A DNA stretch of 64,000 nucleotides from Haemophilus haemolyticus_M (GCF_003490935.1 NZ_QQGD01000002.1:186001-250000); one strand, 5' to 3'; counted from the first letter of the stretch, positions 52,508-61,849 are shown. The notes: generated from the letters alone by a model not told the origin. Translations and numbers: made by a program.

Positions 52508-52813
52508 TTATAATTTGCCATCAATTTGATTATGGAAGCCGTAAATGATTTGGTTACCACCGAAAGCCACTAACTCGACTGATTTCACCTCACCCGGTTC
52601 AAAACGCACCGCATTGCCTGATGGCACGTTTAAACGCATACCGCGTGCCAAAGTGCGGTCAAATTTAAGGGCGTTATTGGTTTCAAAAAAATGATAATGC
52701 GAGCCAACTTGAATTGGGCGGTCGCCTGAATTGGTTACTTCGATTTTTACGGTTTTTCTGCCGACATTAGCGAGAATATCGCCTTCGGCTAATTGGTATT
52801 CGCCTGGGATCAT
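52508..52813 (-). CDS. ureB: Urease beta subunit
   Basis: The 101-residue structural subunit starts MIPGEYQLAEGDILANVGRK and has the ITNSGDRPIQVGSHYHFFE-like block (here EVTNSGDRPIQVGSHYHFFE) and RLNVPSGNAVRFEPGE. It packs with UreA and UreC in the urease trimer. It has an AAGGAA ribosome site. A large hairpin (52827-52886) lies between ureA and this gene, close to that site. Confidence 0.98.
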   Translation of the reverse strand: MIPGEYQLAEGDILANVGRKTVKIEVTNSGDRPIQVGSHYHFFETNNALKFDRTLARGMRLNVPSGNAVRFEPGEVKSVELVAFGGNQIIYGFHNQIDGKL

Positions 52814-52826
52814 ATCTTTGTTCCTT

Positions 52827-52886
52827 GTAGGGTGGGCTTTAGCTCACCATTGATATTTTTATTTGGTGGGCTAAAGCCCACCCTAC
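52827..52886. repeat. Large inverted repeat between ureA and ureB
   Basis: The arm 52827-52849 (starting GTAGGGTGGGCTTTAGC) is the reverse complement of 52864-52886 except for one position. It gives a 23-bp stem with a 14-base loop in the ureAB mRNA, ending a few bases before the ureB ribosome site. There is no U-tract, so it is not a classic terminator. Confidence 0.92.
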
Positions 52887-52888
52887 GG

Positions 52889-53191
52889 TTATCTGATTGG
52901 ATTATGCACCGTCACAAGTTTTGTACCATCTGGGAAAGTGGCTTCAATCTGAACTTCATGAACCATTTCTGCAACGCCTTCCATTACATCATCAACGGTT
53001 AAAAGTGTTGAGCCATATTGCATCACTTCAGCCACGCTCATTCCGTCTCTTGCTGCCTCTTGTAAATAGCTCGCAATATAAGCAATGGTTTCTGGATAAT
53101 TTAATTTAACGCCTCTCGCTTTACGTTTTGCAGCCAGTTCACCGGCCAAAAAGAGCATGAGTTTCTCTTGTTCTCTTGATGTTAAATGCAT
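52889..53191 (-). CDS. ureA: Urease gamma subunit
   Basis: The 100-residue structural subunit starts MHLTSREQEKLMLFLAGELA and contains LNYPETIAYIASYLQEAARDG and VEATFPDGTKLVTVHNPI (as QIEATFPDGTKLVTVHNPI). It is the first gene of the operon, divergent from groES with about 168 bp between the starts. The operon promoter must lie in that gap or overlap it. I see no clear NikR-type site. Confidence 0.98.
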   Translation of the reverse strand: MHLTSREQEKLMLFLAGELAAKRKARGVKLNYPETIAYIASYLQEAARDGMSVAEVMQYGSTLLTVDDVMEGVAEMVHEVQIEATFPDGTKLVTVHNPIR

Positions 53192-53292
53192 ATTTTCATT
53201 CCTTCATTTATTTATCGCACAAAGAGCGGCGAATTTTACGTAAAAAATCCAAATAGGAAAAATATTTTGTCAGAATTTTTTTATTCATAGCC

Positions 53293-53320
53293 CTTGAAAG
53301 CGAAAAAATCCTCCTTATAT
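53293..53320 (+). promoter_or_regulatory. Sigma-32-like heat-shock promoter of groES-groEL
   Basis: CTTGAAA (53293-53299) and CTCCTTATAT (53311-53320), 11 bp apart, resemble the sigma-32 consensus CTTGAAA / CCCCATNT. The pair ends 39 bp before the groES ATG. No CIRCE (HrcA) inverted repeat is seen. Confidence 0.7.
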
Positions 53321-53359
53321 AAAAACCGCACTTACAAATTCTTAAGAAGGAAATTAATC

Positions 53360-53650
53360 ATGAATATTCGTCCTTTACACGATCGTGTAATTATTAAACG
53401 TGAAGAAGTCGAAACCCGTTCAGCTGGCGGTATCGTATTAACTGGTTCAGCGGCGACCAAATCAACTCGTGCTAAAGTATTAGCTGTGGGTAAAGGTCGT
53501 ATTTTGGAAAATGGCACTGTTCAACCTTTAGATGTGAAAGTTGGCGATACTGTAATTTTCAACGACGGTTACGGCGTGAAAAGCGAAAAAATCGATGGTG
53601 AAGAAGTATTAATCATTTCTGAAAATGACATCTTAGCAATTGTAGAATAA
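53360..53650 (+). CDS. groES: Co-chaperonin GroES
   Basis: The 96-residue lid of the GroEL cage starts MNIRPLHDRVIIKREEVETR and has the mobile loop SAGGIVLTGSAATKSTRA. I begin at ATG 53360 behind AAGAAGG. The longer frame upstream overlaps the promoter. groEL follows after 19 bp. Expression is probably by sigma-32 encoded by rpoH in this window. Confidence 0.99.
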   Translation: MNIRPLHDRVIIKREEVETRSAGGIVLTGSAATKSTRAKVLAVGKGRILENGTVQPLDVKVGDTVIFNDGYGVKSEKIDGEEVLIISENDILAIVE

Positions 53651-53669
53651 TTAGATAAGGGAAAAGAAA

Positions 53670-55313
53670 ATGGCAGCAAAAGACGTAAAATTTGGTAATG
53701 ACGCACGCGTAAAAATGCTTAAAGGCGTGAATGTATTAGCCGATGCAGTAAAAGTAACCCTTGGCCCGAAAGGTCGTAATGTAATTTTAGATAAATCATT
53801 TGGCGCACCAACTATCACTAAAGACGGCGTGTCTGTTGCTCGTGAAATCGAATTGGAAGATAAATTCGAAAACATGGGTGCACAAATGGTGAAAGAAGTG
53901 GCATCTAAAGCAAATGATGCTGCAGGTGATGGTACAACCACTGCAACTGTACTTGCGCAAGCTATCGTAAATGAAGGCTTAAAAGCAGTAGCGGCAGGTA
54001 TGAATCCAATGGATTTAAAACGTGGTATTGATAAAGCAGTAAGTGCGGTTGTTTCTGAGCTTAAAAATTTATCTAAACCTTGTGAAACAGCGAAAGAAAT
54101 TGAACAAGTAGGTACCATTTCTGCAAACTCTGACAGCATTGTAGGTCAATTAATCTCACAAGCGATGGAAAAAGTGGGTAAAGAAGGGGTGATTACCGTT
54201 GAAGATGGTACGGGTCTTGAAGATGAATTAGATGTGGTTGAAGGGATGCAATTCGACCGTGGTTACCTTTCTCCATATTTCATCAACAAACCAGAAACAG
54301 CAACGGTTGAATTAGATAATCCATATCTTCTTCTTGTAGATAAAAAAATCTCTAACATTCGTGAATTACTTCCAGTGTTAGAAGGTGTTGCGAAAGCTGG
54401 TAAACCGTTATTAATCATCGCTGAAGATGTGGAAGGCGAAGCGCTTGCAACCTTAGTGGTGAACACTATGCGCGGTATCGTGAAAGTTGCAGCAGTGAAA
54501 GCGCCAGGTTTTGGTGATCGTCGTAAAGCGATGTTACAAGATATTGCGATCTTAACTGCGGGTACCGTGATTTCGGAAGAAATCGGTATGGAATTAGAAA
54601 AAGCAACATTAGAAGATTTAGGTCAAGCAAAACGTGTTGTTATCAATAAAGATAATACAACCATTATTGATGGTATCGGTGATGAATCTCAAATCAAAGG
54701 TCGTGTGGCTCAAATTCGTCAACAAATTGAAGAATCAACTTCTGACTACGACAAAGAAAAACTTCAAGAACGCGTGGCTAAATTAGCTGGCGGTGTAGCA
54801 GTAATCAAAGTAGGTGCAGCAACTGAAGTTGAAATGAAAGAGAAAAAAGATCGTGTAGATGATGCGTTACACGCAACTCGTGCTGCGGTTGAAGAAGGTA
54901 TCGTTGCTGGTGGTGGTGTTGCATTAGTTCGCGCAGCAGAGAAAGTTGCAGCAAGCCTAAAAGGTGACAACGAAGAACAAAATGTGGGTATCAAACTTGC
55001 ATTACGTGCGATGGAAGCACCTTTACGTCAAATCGTCACTAACGCAGGTGAAGAAGCATCTGTTGTGGCAAGTGCGGTTAAAAATGGCGAAGGAAACTTT
55101 GGCTATAACGCAGGAACAGAACAATACGGCGATATGATCGAAATGGGTATCTTAGATCCAACGAAAGTAACTCGTTCTGCATTACAATTCGCAGCATCTG
55201 TAGCAGGCTTAATGATTACCACTGAATGTATGGTAACCGAGCTTCCAAAAGATGAAAAAGCTGACCTAGGCGCAGGCATGGGCGGTATGGGTGGCATGGG
55301 CGGAATGATGTAA
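53670..55313 (+). CDS. groEL: Chaperonin GroEL
   Basis: The 547-residue chaperonin subunit starts AAKDVKFGNDARVKMLKGVN and has the ATP site block GDGTTTATVLAQAIV. It ends in the Gly-Gly-Met tail (GMGGMGGMGGMM). It forms the 14-mer folding cage with GroES. It is followed by a hairpin terminator formed partly by an uptake sequence. Confidence 0.99.
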   Translation: MAAKDVKFGNDARVKMLKGVNVLADAVKVTLGPKGRNVILDKSFGAPTITKDGVSVAREIELEDKFENMGAQMVKEVASKANDAAGDGTTTATVLAQAIVNEGLKAVAAGMNPMDLKRGIDKAVSAVVSELKNLSKPCETAKEIEQVGTISANSDSIVGQLISQAMEKVGKEGVITVEDGTGLEDELDVVEGMQFDRGYLSPYFINKPETATVELDNPYLLLVDKKISNIRELLPVLEGVAKAGKPLLIIAEDVEGEALATLVVNTMRGIVKVAAVKAPGFGDRRKAMLQDIAILTAGTVISEEIGMELEKATLEDLGQAKRVVINKDNTTIIDGIGDESQIKGRVAQIRQQIEESTSDYDKEKLQERVAKLAGGVAVIKVGAATEVEMKEKKDRVDDALHATRAAVEEGIVAGGGVALVRAAEKVAASLKGDNEEQNVGIKLALRAMEAPLRQIVTNAGEEASVVASAVKNGEGNFGYNAGTEQYGDMIEMGILDPTKVTRSALQFAASVAGLMITTECMVTELPKDEKADLGAGMGGMGGMGGMM

Positions 55314-55330
55314 TTCGCTCATCATCAGGT

Positions 55331-55376
55331 AAAAAGTGCGGTCGTTTTTCCACAAGGAAAAGCGATCGCTTTTTTA
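55331..55376 (+). terminator. groEL terminator
   Basis: AAAAAGTGCGGTCGTTTTTCC pairs imperfectly with the segment GGAAAAGCGATCGCTTTTTT across an ACAA loop, and ends in a T-tract. One arm carries an uptake core. Confidence 0.7.
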
Positions 55377-55422
55377 TTTACAAAGGTTTACACTAATTTC
55401 AAATTTACTCAGGAAATCTATT

Positions 55423-55971
55423 ATGCTCATTTCTCATTCTGACCTTAACCAACAACTTAAATCTGCTGGAATCGGCTTTAATGCAACAGAACTACACGGC
55501 TTTTTAAGCGGTTTACTTTGTGGTGGCTTAAAAGATCAAAGTTGGCTACCGCTCTTATATCAATTCAGCAATGATAATCACGCTTACCCAACAGCATTAG
55601 TTCAACCAGTTACAGAACTTTATGAACAAATTAGTCAAACCTTATCAGATGTTGAAGGATTTACCTTTGAACTTGGTTTAACTGAAGATGAAAATGTCTT
55701 TGCACAAGCAGATGGCTTATCCGATTGGGCAAACCAATTCTTACTTGGTCTTGGCTTAGCACAACCTGAATTAGCAAAAGAAAAAGGCGAAATTGGCGAA
55801 GCCGTAGATGATTTACAAGATATTTGCCAACTTGGTTATGATGAAGACGATAACGAAGAAGAACTTGCGGAAGCACTAGAAGAAATCATTGAATATGTTC
55901 GCACCATTGCAATGTTATTCTATTCTCATTTCAACGAAGGAGAAATTGAGAGCAAACCTGTATTACATTAA
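55423..55971 (+). CDS. ygfB: UPF0149/YgfB family protein
   Basis: The 182-residue acidic helical protein starts MLISHSDLNQQLKSAGIGF. It has ELHGFLSGLLCGGLKDQSWL, DWANQFLLGLGLAQPEL and the acidic stretch DEDDNEEELAEALEEIIEYV. Function is not settled. In Pseudomonas YgfB modulates an amidase/AmpDh3 regulator. The ATG at 55423 follows AGGAAA. Only 11 bp separate it from pepP, the same pairing as in E. coli (ygfB-pepP). Confidence 0.92.
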   Translation: MLISHSDLNQQLKSAGIGFNATELHGFLSGLLCGGLKDQSWLPLLYQFSNDNHAYPTALVQPVTELYEQISQTLSDVEGFTFELGLTEDENVFAQADGLSDWANQFLLGLGLAQPELAKEKGEIGEAVDDLQDICQLGYDEDDNEEELAEALEEIIEYVRTIAMLFYSHFNEGEIESKPVLH

Positions 55972-55982
55972 GGAGATCTAGG

Positions 55983-57275
55983 ATGGAATTGGCTTATATG
56001 GCTGAATTGCCTAAAGAAGAATTTGAGGAACGTCGCACACGAGTATTCACTCAAATGCAACCTAATTCGGCACTATTGCTTTTTTCTGAAATCGAAAAAC
56101 GCCGTAATAATGATTGTACCTATCCTTTCCGTCAAGATAGCTATTTTTGGTATTTAACAGGCTTTAATGAACCGAATGCAGCACTGTTATTACTGAAAAC
56201 AGAACAAGCAGAAAAAGCCATTATTTTTCTTCGTCCACGCGATCCGTTACTTGAAACGTGGAATGGTCGCCGATTAGGTGTTGAGCATGCACCACAACAA
56301 CTTAATGTAAATGAAGCCTATTCTATTGAAGAGTTCTCTACCGTACTGCCAAAAATATTAAAAAAACTAACCGCACTTTACTATGTGCCAGAAATTCATA
56401 CTTGGGGTGATAAATTAGTGACAGAAAGTGCGGTGAGTTTTAGCGAGATTTTAGATTGGCGACCAATGCTTAGCGAAATGCGCCTTATAAAATCGCCTAA
56501 TGAAATCCGATTAATGCAACAAGCGGGACAAATTACGGCACTTGCTCATATTAAAGCAATGCAAACAACACGTCCAAATCGCTTTGAATATGAAATTGAA
56601 AGCGATATTTTGCATGAATTTAATCGCCATTGCGCAAGATTTCCTTCTTACAATTCCATTGTTGCAGGAGGAAATAACGCCTGTATTTTGCACTACACAG
56701 AAAATGATCGCCCACTCAATGATGGGGATTTAGTGCTAATTGACGCCGGCTGTGAGTTTGCGATGTATGCGGGCGATATTACCCGCACTTTTCCTGTAAA
56801 TGGAAAATTTAGCCAGCCTCAACGTGAAATTTACGAGTTAGTTTTAAAAGCACAAAAACGTGCGATTGAATTACTTGTACCTGGCAATTCAATTAAGCAA
56901 GCCAATGATGAAGTCATTCGTATTAAAACCCAGGGATTAGTGGATTTAGGTATCTTAAACGGTGATGTCGATACACTCATTGAACAACAAGCTTATCGCC
57001 AATTTTATATGCATGGATTAGGACACTGGCTGGGATTAGATGTGCATGATGTAGGTAGCTATGGTCAAGAGAAACAACGGATACTCGAAATCGGCATGGT
57101 GATTACCGTTGAGCCTGGTATTTATATTTCAGAAGATGCTGATGTACCAGAGCAATACAAAGGTATTGGCGTGCGCATTGAGGACAATTTACTCATGACT
57201 GAATATGGTAATAAAATCCTAACCGCAGCAGCCCCTAAAGAAATTGCAGACATTGAAAATTTAATGAATTTTTAA
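55983..57275 (+). CDS. pepP: Xaa-Pro aminopeptidase
   Basis: The 430-residue pita-bread metallopeptidase removes N-terminal residues before proline. Its dinuclear Mn ligands are visible in LIDAGCEFAMYAGDITRTFPV (two Asp), HGLGHWLGLDVHD (His), TVEPGIYI (Glu) and GVRIEDNLL (Glu). The AGGAGAT site precedes the ATG. The length is close to E. coli PepP (441). Confidence 0.97.
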   Translation: MELAYMAELPKEEFEERRTRVFTQMQPNSALLLFSEIEKRRNNDCTYPFRQDSYFWYLTGFNEPNAALLLLKTEQAEKAIIFLRPRDPLLETWNGRRLGVEHAPQQLNVNEAYSIEEFSTVLPKILKKLTALYYVPEIHTWGDKLVTESAVSFSEILDWRPMLSEMRLIKSPNEIRLMQQAGQITALAHIKAMQTTRPNRFEYEIESDILHEFNRHCARFPSYNSIVAGGNNACILHYTENDRPLNDGDLVLIDAGCEFAMYAGDITRTFPVNGKFSQPQREIYELVLKAQKRAIELLVPGNSIKQANDEVIRIKTQGLVDLGILNGDVDTLIEQQAYRQFYMHGLGHWLGLDVHDVGSYGQEKQRILEIGMVITVEPGIYISEDADVPEQYKGIGVRIEDNLLMTEYGNKILTAAAPKEIADIENLMNF

Positions 57276-57290
57276 TAAAAATGTTTAAAT

Positions 57291-57306
57291 TGTGATCTAG
57301 TACACA
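57291..57306 (+). promoter_or_regulatory. CRP-like site upstream of uspA
   Basis: TGTGATCTAGTACACA is close to the CRP consensus TGTGA-N6-TCACA, 71-86 bp before the uspA ATG. It suggests cAMP-CRP control of this stress gene. Confidence 0.65.
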
Positions 57307-57376
57307 GTTTTTTATTGCTCAAAATGTTAGCATTAGAACCAGTTAAAAGCTCAACCAATCAGTTAAGGAGTCGATT

Positions 57377-57802
57377 ATGTACAAACACGTTTTAGTGGCA
57401 GTAGATCTTTCTGAAGAGAGTCCCGTTTTACTTAAAAAAGCGGTTGGGATTGCAAAACGCCACGAAGCAAAACTTTCTATCATCCACGTTGATGTGAACT
57501 TCTCGGATCTTTATACTGGATTGATTGATGTGAATATGTCTTCAATGCAAGACAGAATTTCCACGGAAACACAAAAAGCCTTATTAGATTTAGCTGAAAG
57601 TGCGGATTATCCAATTTCAGAAAAATTGAGTGGCAGTGGTGATTTAGGACAAGTTCTAAGTGATGCCATCGAACAATATGATGTAGATTTATTAGTGACG
57701 GGACATCACCAGGATTTTTGGAGTAAGTTAATGTCTTCAACACGTCAAGTGATGAATACGATTAAAATTGATATGTTGGTTGTTCCGCTTAGAGATGAAT
57801 AA
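57377..57802 (+). CDS. uspA: Universal stress protein A
   Basis: The 141-residue cytosolic stress protein starts MYKHVLVAVDLSEESPVLLK and has LSIIHVDVNFSDLYTGLIDV and a C-terminal DMLVVPLRDE. It lacks the full ATP-binding Gly-2x-Gly-9x-Gly(Ser/Thr) motif, as in the UspA (non-ATP) branch. A CRP-like site precedes it and a dyad terminator follows. Confidence 0.96.
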   Translation: MYKHVLVAVDLSEESPVLLKKAVGIAKRHEAKLSIIHVDVNFSDLYTGLIDVNMSSMQDRISTETQKALLDLAESADYPISEKLSGSGDLGQVLSDAIEQYDVDLLVTGHHQDFWSKLMSSTRQVMNTIKIDMLVVPLRDE

Positions 57803-57848
57803 TTAACAAGAAATTGTTTTTTGAATAATCTGAAATAACTTAAATTTT

Positions 57849-57890
57849 AACCGCACTTCTCAAATAGCGTCGTGAAGTGCGGTTTTATTT
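57849..57890 (+). terminator. uspA terminator (uptake-sequence dyad)
   Basis: AACCGCACTTC (57849-57859) and GAAGTGCGGTT (57874-57884), followed by TTATTTT. An 11-bp stem with a 14-base loop. Confidence 0.85.
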
Positions 57891-57989
57891 TGGGGTTTTG
57901 GCAAAAAGCCTTTTTATAAATTTCAAAAATATGCAAGAATAGAGCGATTTAGTTTTTATTTTTATTATGGGTAACAAGGATTCTTTTTA

Positions 57990-60614
57990 ATGAAAACAAC
58001 AGCAGAAATAAGACAATCATTCCTTGATTTTTTCCATAGCAAAGGCCACCAAGTAGTTGAGAGTAGCTCACTTGTGCCGGAAAATGATCCGACTTTGCTT
58101 TTCACGAACGCTGGGATGAACCAATTTAAGGATGTATTCCTTGGAATGGATAAACGCCCTTATTCTAGAGCCACCACAGCGCAACGTTGCGTACGTGCTG
58201 GTGGTAAACATAACGACTTAGAAAATGTTGGTTATACCGCGCGTCATCATACTTTCTTTGAAATGCTCGGTAACTTCAGTTTTGGTGATTACTTTAAACA
58301 CGATGCCATTAATTTTGCTTGGGAATATTTAACTTCGCCACAATGGCTTGGTTTACCTAAAGAAAAACTATGGGTAACCGTATATGAAACCGATGACGAA
58401 GCCTACAACATCTGGAATAAAGAAGTCGGTGTTCCTGCTGAACGCATTATTCGCATTGGCGACAATAAAGGCGCACCTTACGCATCAGACAACTTCTGGG
58501 CAATGGGCGACACAGGTCCTTGCGGTCCTTGTACTGAAATTTTCTACGATCACGGTGATCATATTTGGGGCGGACCTCCAGGCTCACCAGAAGAAGATGG
58601 CGACCGTTATATCGAAATCTGGAACGTTGTGTTCATGCAATTCAACCGTTTAGCCGATGGCACAATGGAAAAATTACCACGACCATCAGTTGACACAGGT
58701 ATGGGCTTAGAGCGTATTTCTGCTGTATTGCAACATGTGAACTCAAACTACGAGATTGATATTTTCAAAACATTAATCGCAAAAACGGCTGAAGTTGTTG
58801 GCACAACAGATTTAAGTAATAAATCATTACGTGTTATTGCTGACCATATTCGTTCTTGTGCATATTTAATCGCTGATGGCGTTATTCCATCAAACGAAGG
58901 CCGCGGTTATGTCTTACGTCGCATTATTCGTCGCGCAGTTCGTCACGGTCACTTATTAGGTGCCAAAGAAGCCTTTTTCTATAAACTCGTGCCAACTCTA
59001 ATTGAAGTAATGGCAGAAGCAGGCAAAGACGTAAAAGCAAAACAAGTAAATGTTGAAAAACTATTACGTTTAGAAGAAGAACAATTCGCTCGCACTCTAG
59101 AACGTGGGTTGAGCTTATTAGATGAAGCCCTTGCTCAAGTGAAAGATGGCGTTCTTTCAGGTGAAGTTGCATTCAAACTTTATGATACTTATGGTTTCCC
59201 ATTGGATTTAACGGCTGATGTATGTCGTGAGCGCAATATCACTATTGATGAACAAGCCTTTGACCGTGAAATGGAAGCACAACGTACTCGTGCTCAAGCA
59301 GCGAGTCAGTTTGGTGTGGACTACAACAGCATTATTCGTGTAGATGGTGAAACCAAGTTTGAAGGCTATACTGAAGTCGAATCTCAAGCAAAAATCACCG
59401 CACTTTTCTATGATGGTAAATCAGTAGAAAGTATCGAAGCAGGTCAAAGTGCAGTCGTTATTTTAGAAAATACACCGTTTTATGCAGAATCAGGCGGTCA
59501 AATTGGTGACAGCGGATATCTAAGTGCGCAAGGCGTGACCTTTAATGTGAAAGATACCCAAAAATATGGGCAAGTATTTGGACACATTGGAGAATTAACG
59601 CAAGGAAGTTTGAAAGTTGGGCAAACTGTGAATGCTATTGTGGATGCGGAACGTCGCCATAACACATCGCTCAATCACTCAGCAACACACTTATTGCACG
59701 CGGCCTTACGTCAAGTTTTAGGTCAACATGTTGTGCAAAAAGGCTCACTTGTTTCAGATAAAGCCTTGCGTTTTGACTTTGCACAGCCAGAAGCAATTAC
59801 AAAAGAACAATTAACTCAAATTGAAACATTAGTAAACCAAAAAATCCGTGCTAACTTCCCTGTTCAAACGGATATTATGGACATTGATTCAGCGAAAGAA
59901 AAAGGGGCAATGGCACTCTTTGGCGAGAAATATGGTGATAACGTTCGCGTATTGACCATGGGCGATTTCTCAATTGAGCTTTGTGGTGGCATTCACGCAA
60001 AACGCACGGGGGATATCGGTCTATTTAAAATTATTACTGAAAGCGCAGTGGCTGCAGGCGTTCGTCGTATTGAAGCTGTAACAGGTGAAAATGCCATTGA
60101 GTGGTTACATAATCAACAACGAATTCTGATCCAAAGCGCAGACTTATTAAAATCAGACGTAAATACCTTAGTGGAAAAAATCCAACAACTTCAAGACAAA
60201 GCGAAGAAAGTGGAAAAAGAATTACAAGGTCTAAAAGAAAAAGCTGCTATGCAGGCTGGTTCTGATTTTGTGAAAAGTGCGGTGAAAATCAACGGTGTTT
60301 CTGTTATCGCGCAACAATTGGATGGCATAGAAACAAAATCATTACGTGTAATGGTCGACGATTTAAAAAATCAACTCGGCTCAGGCGTAATCGCATTCGC
60401 ATCGATCTTAGATGAAAAAGTCAACCTTGTCGTTGGTGTAACAAACGATTTAACTACCAAAGTAAAAGCTGGAGAGCTCGTTAATTTAATGGCTCAACAG
60501 GTCGGGGGTAAAGGCGGTGGTCGTCCGGATATGGCAATGGCAGGAGGCTCCCAACCAGAAAATGTGGCACAAGCAGTTAAAGTGGCGCAAGACTGGTTAA
60601 ACAAAAATCTGTAG
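57990..60614 (+). CDS. alaS: Alanyl-tRNA synthetase
   Basis: The 874-residue class II synthetase has FFHSKGHQVVESSSLVP, LFTNAGMNQFKDVFLG, EMLGNFSFGDYFKHDAI, the editing-domain zinc motif NHSATHLLHAAL with CGGIHAKRTGDIG, and a C-Ala domain ending GGGRPDMAMAGGSQPE. It charges tRNA-Ala and clears Ser/Gly mischarging. An AAGGA site precedes the ATG. csrA follows, as in many gamma-proteobacteria. Confidence 0.99.
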   Translation: MKTTAEIRQSFLDFFHSKGHQVVESSSLVPENDPTLLFTNAGMNQFKDVFLGMDKRPYSRATTAQRCVRAGGKHNDLENVGYTARHHTFFEMLGNFSFGDYFKHDAINFAWEYLTSPQWLGLPKEKLWVTVYETDDEAYNIWNKEVGVPAERIIRIGDNKGAPYASDNFWAMGDTGPCGPCTEIFYDHGDHIWGGPPGSPEEDGDRYIEIWNVVFMQFNRLADGTMEKLPRPSVDTGMGLERISAVLQHVNSNYEIDIFKTLIAKTAEVVGTTDLSNKSLRVIADHIRSCAYLIADGVIPSNEGRGYVLRRIIRRAVRHGHLLGAKEAFFYKLVPTLIEVMAEAGKDVKAKQVNVEKLLRLEEEQFARTLERGLSLLDEALAQVKDGVLSGEVAFKLYDTYGFPLDLTADVCRERNITIDEQAFDREMEAQRTRAQAASQFGVDYNSIIRVDGETKFEGYTEVESQAKITALFYDGKSVESIEAGQSAVVILENTPFYAESGGQIGDSGYLSAQGVTFNVKDTQKYGQVFGHIGELTQGSLKVGQTVNAIVDAERRHNTSLNHSATHLLHAALRQVLGQHVVQKGSLVSDKALRFDFAQPEAITKEQLTQIETLVNQKIRANFPVQTDIMDIDSAKEKGAMALFGEKYGDNVRVLTMGDFSIELCGGIHAKRTGDIGLFKIITESAVAAGVRRIEAVTGENAIEWLHNQQRILIQSADLLKSDVNTLVEKIQQLQDKAKKVEKELQGLKEKAAMQAGSDFVKSAVKINGVSVIAQQLDGIETKSLRVMVDDLKNQLGSGVIAFASILDEKVNLVVGVTNDLTTKVKAGELVNLMAQQVGGKGGGRPDMAMAGGSQPENVAQAVKVAQDWLNKNL

Positions 60615-60692
60615 TACAAGCCGGTTGGTGGGATGCCAACCCTTCCTTGATTGATAGGGATATCTAATAAATGCAAACTAAGGAGATAAAAG

Positions 60693-60884
60693 ATGTTAAT
60701 CTTGACTCGTAAAGTTGGCGAAAGTGTACTTATTGGAAATGATATTTCTATCACGATTTTGAGTGTACGTGGAAACCAAGTTAAACTCGGTGTAGAAGCG
60801 CCTAAAGAAGTATCCGTTCACCGAGAAGAAATTTACCAACGAATTAAACAGATGAAAGATGAACAATTAGACAGTTCATCATAA
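60693..60884 (+). CDS. csrA: Carbon storage regulator CsrA
   Basis: The 63-residue RNA-binding dimer controls translation by binding AnGGA in hairpin loops. It is the canonical sequence MLILTRKVGESVLIGNDISI with RGNQVKLGVEAPKEVSVHRE. It has AAGGAGAT upstream. It sits 78 bp after alaS and 23 bp before galU, with no hairpin terminator between them. Confidence 0.98.
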   Translation: MLILTRKVGESVLIGNDISITILSVRGNQVKLGVEAPKEVSVHREEIYQRIKQMKDEQLDSSS

Positions 60885-60907
60885 TCGTAAATAATGGATT
60901 TAATATT

Positions 60908-61795
60908 ATGAAAGCAATTATCCCTGTAGCCGGTCTAGGTACACGTATGTTGCCTGCCACGAAGGCAATTCCGAAGGAAATGCTCACTTTGGTTGATAAG
61001 CCGTTGATTCAATACGTGGTAAATGAGTGTGTTGCAGCCGGCATAAAAGAAATTGTGCTTGTCACGCATTCATCAAAAAATGCTATCGAAAACCATTTTG
61101 ATACCTCTTTTGAACTAGAAACAATGCTAGAAAAACGCGTTAAACGTCAGCTTCTAGAAGAAGTACGTTCTATCTGTCCAAAAGATGTAACTATTATGCA
61201 TGTTCGCCAAGGTAATGCTAAGGGCTTAGGTCATGCTGTTCTTTGTGGTCGTCCAGTAGTTGGTAATGAGCCTTTTGCTGTAGTATTACCCGATGTATTA
61301 TTGGCTGATTTTAGCGCAAACCAGAAAAAAGAAAATCTTTCCGCAATGATTAGACGTTTTAAAGAAACAGGAGCTAGTCAGATAATGGTTGCACCTGTTC
61401 CACAAGAAAATGTGAGTAGCTATGGTGTTGCAGATTGTGGTGGTGCAGATCTTAATGGCGGTGAAAGTGCAAAAATTAATAGCATTGTTGAAAAACCCTC
61501 TATTGAAGATGCGCCATCAAACCTTGCTGTAGTGGGTCGTTACGTTTTCTCAGCCACAATTTGGGACTTGTTGGAAAAGACGCCAATCGGTGTTGGTGAT
61601 GAAATCCAATTAACCGATGCGATTGATATGCTCATTGAAAAAGAAACTGTTGAAGCATTCCATATGACAGGTGAAACATTCGACTGTGGTGATAAAATTG
61701 GCTATATGGAAGCTTTCGTAGAATACGGTATTCGTCACGAAAAATTAGGTAAAGAATTCAAAACCTTTATCAAAAATTTAGCAAAAACGCTATAA
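60908..61795 (+). CDS. galU: UTP-glucose-1-phosphate uridylyltransferase
   Basis: The 295-residue enzyme makes UDP-glucose, the donor for LPS hexoses and galactose metabolism. It has the nucleotide motif PVAGLGTRMLPATKAIPKEM, QGNAKGLGHAVLCG, VEKPSIEDAPSNLAVVGRYV and GETFDCGDKIGYMEAFV. It supplies donors to the phase-variable glycosyltransferases such as the one at 1.4 kb. A strong hairpin terminator follows. Confidence 0.98.
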   Translation: MKAIIPVAGLGTRMLPATKAIPKEMLTLVDKPLIQYVVNECVAAGIKEIVLVTHSSKNAIENHFDTSFELETMLEKRVKRQLLEEVRSICPKDVTIMHVRQGNAKGLGHAVLCGRPVVGNEPFAVVLPDVLLADFSANQKKENLSAMIRRFKETGASQIMVAPVPQENVSSYGVADCGGADLNGGESAKINSIVEKPSIEDAPSNLAVVGRYVFSATIWDLLEKTPIGVGDEIQLTDAIDMLIEKETVEAFHMTGETFDCGDKIGYMEAFVEYGIRHEKLGKEFKTFIKNLAKTL

Positions 61796-61812
61796 ATAGT
61801 ACTAATACAGAT

Positions 61813-61849
61813 AAAATGGACAAAATGAAAGATTTTGTCCATTTTTGTT
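61813..61849 (+). terminator. galU terminator
   Basis: AAAATGGACAAAAT (61813-61826), loop GAAAG, ATTTTGTCCATTTT (61832-61845), then TGTTTT. A perfect 14-bp stem. Confidence 0.88.

Noticed and set aside
53651..54139. 162-codon open frame antisense to groEL
   Set aside because: It is a shadow of the highly biased groEL codons, and the real product is beyond doubt on the plus strand.
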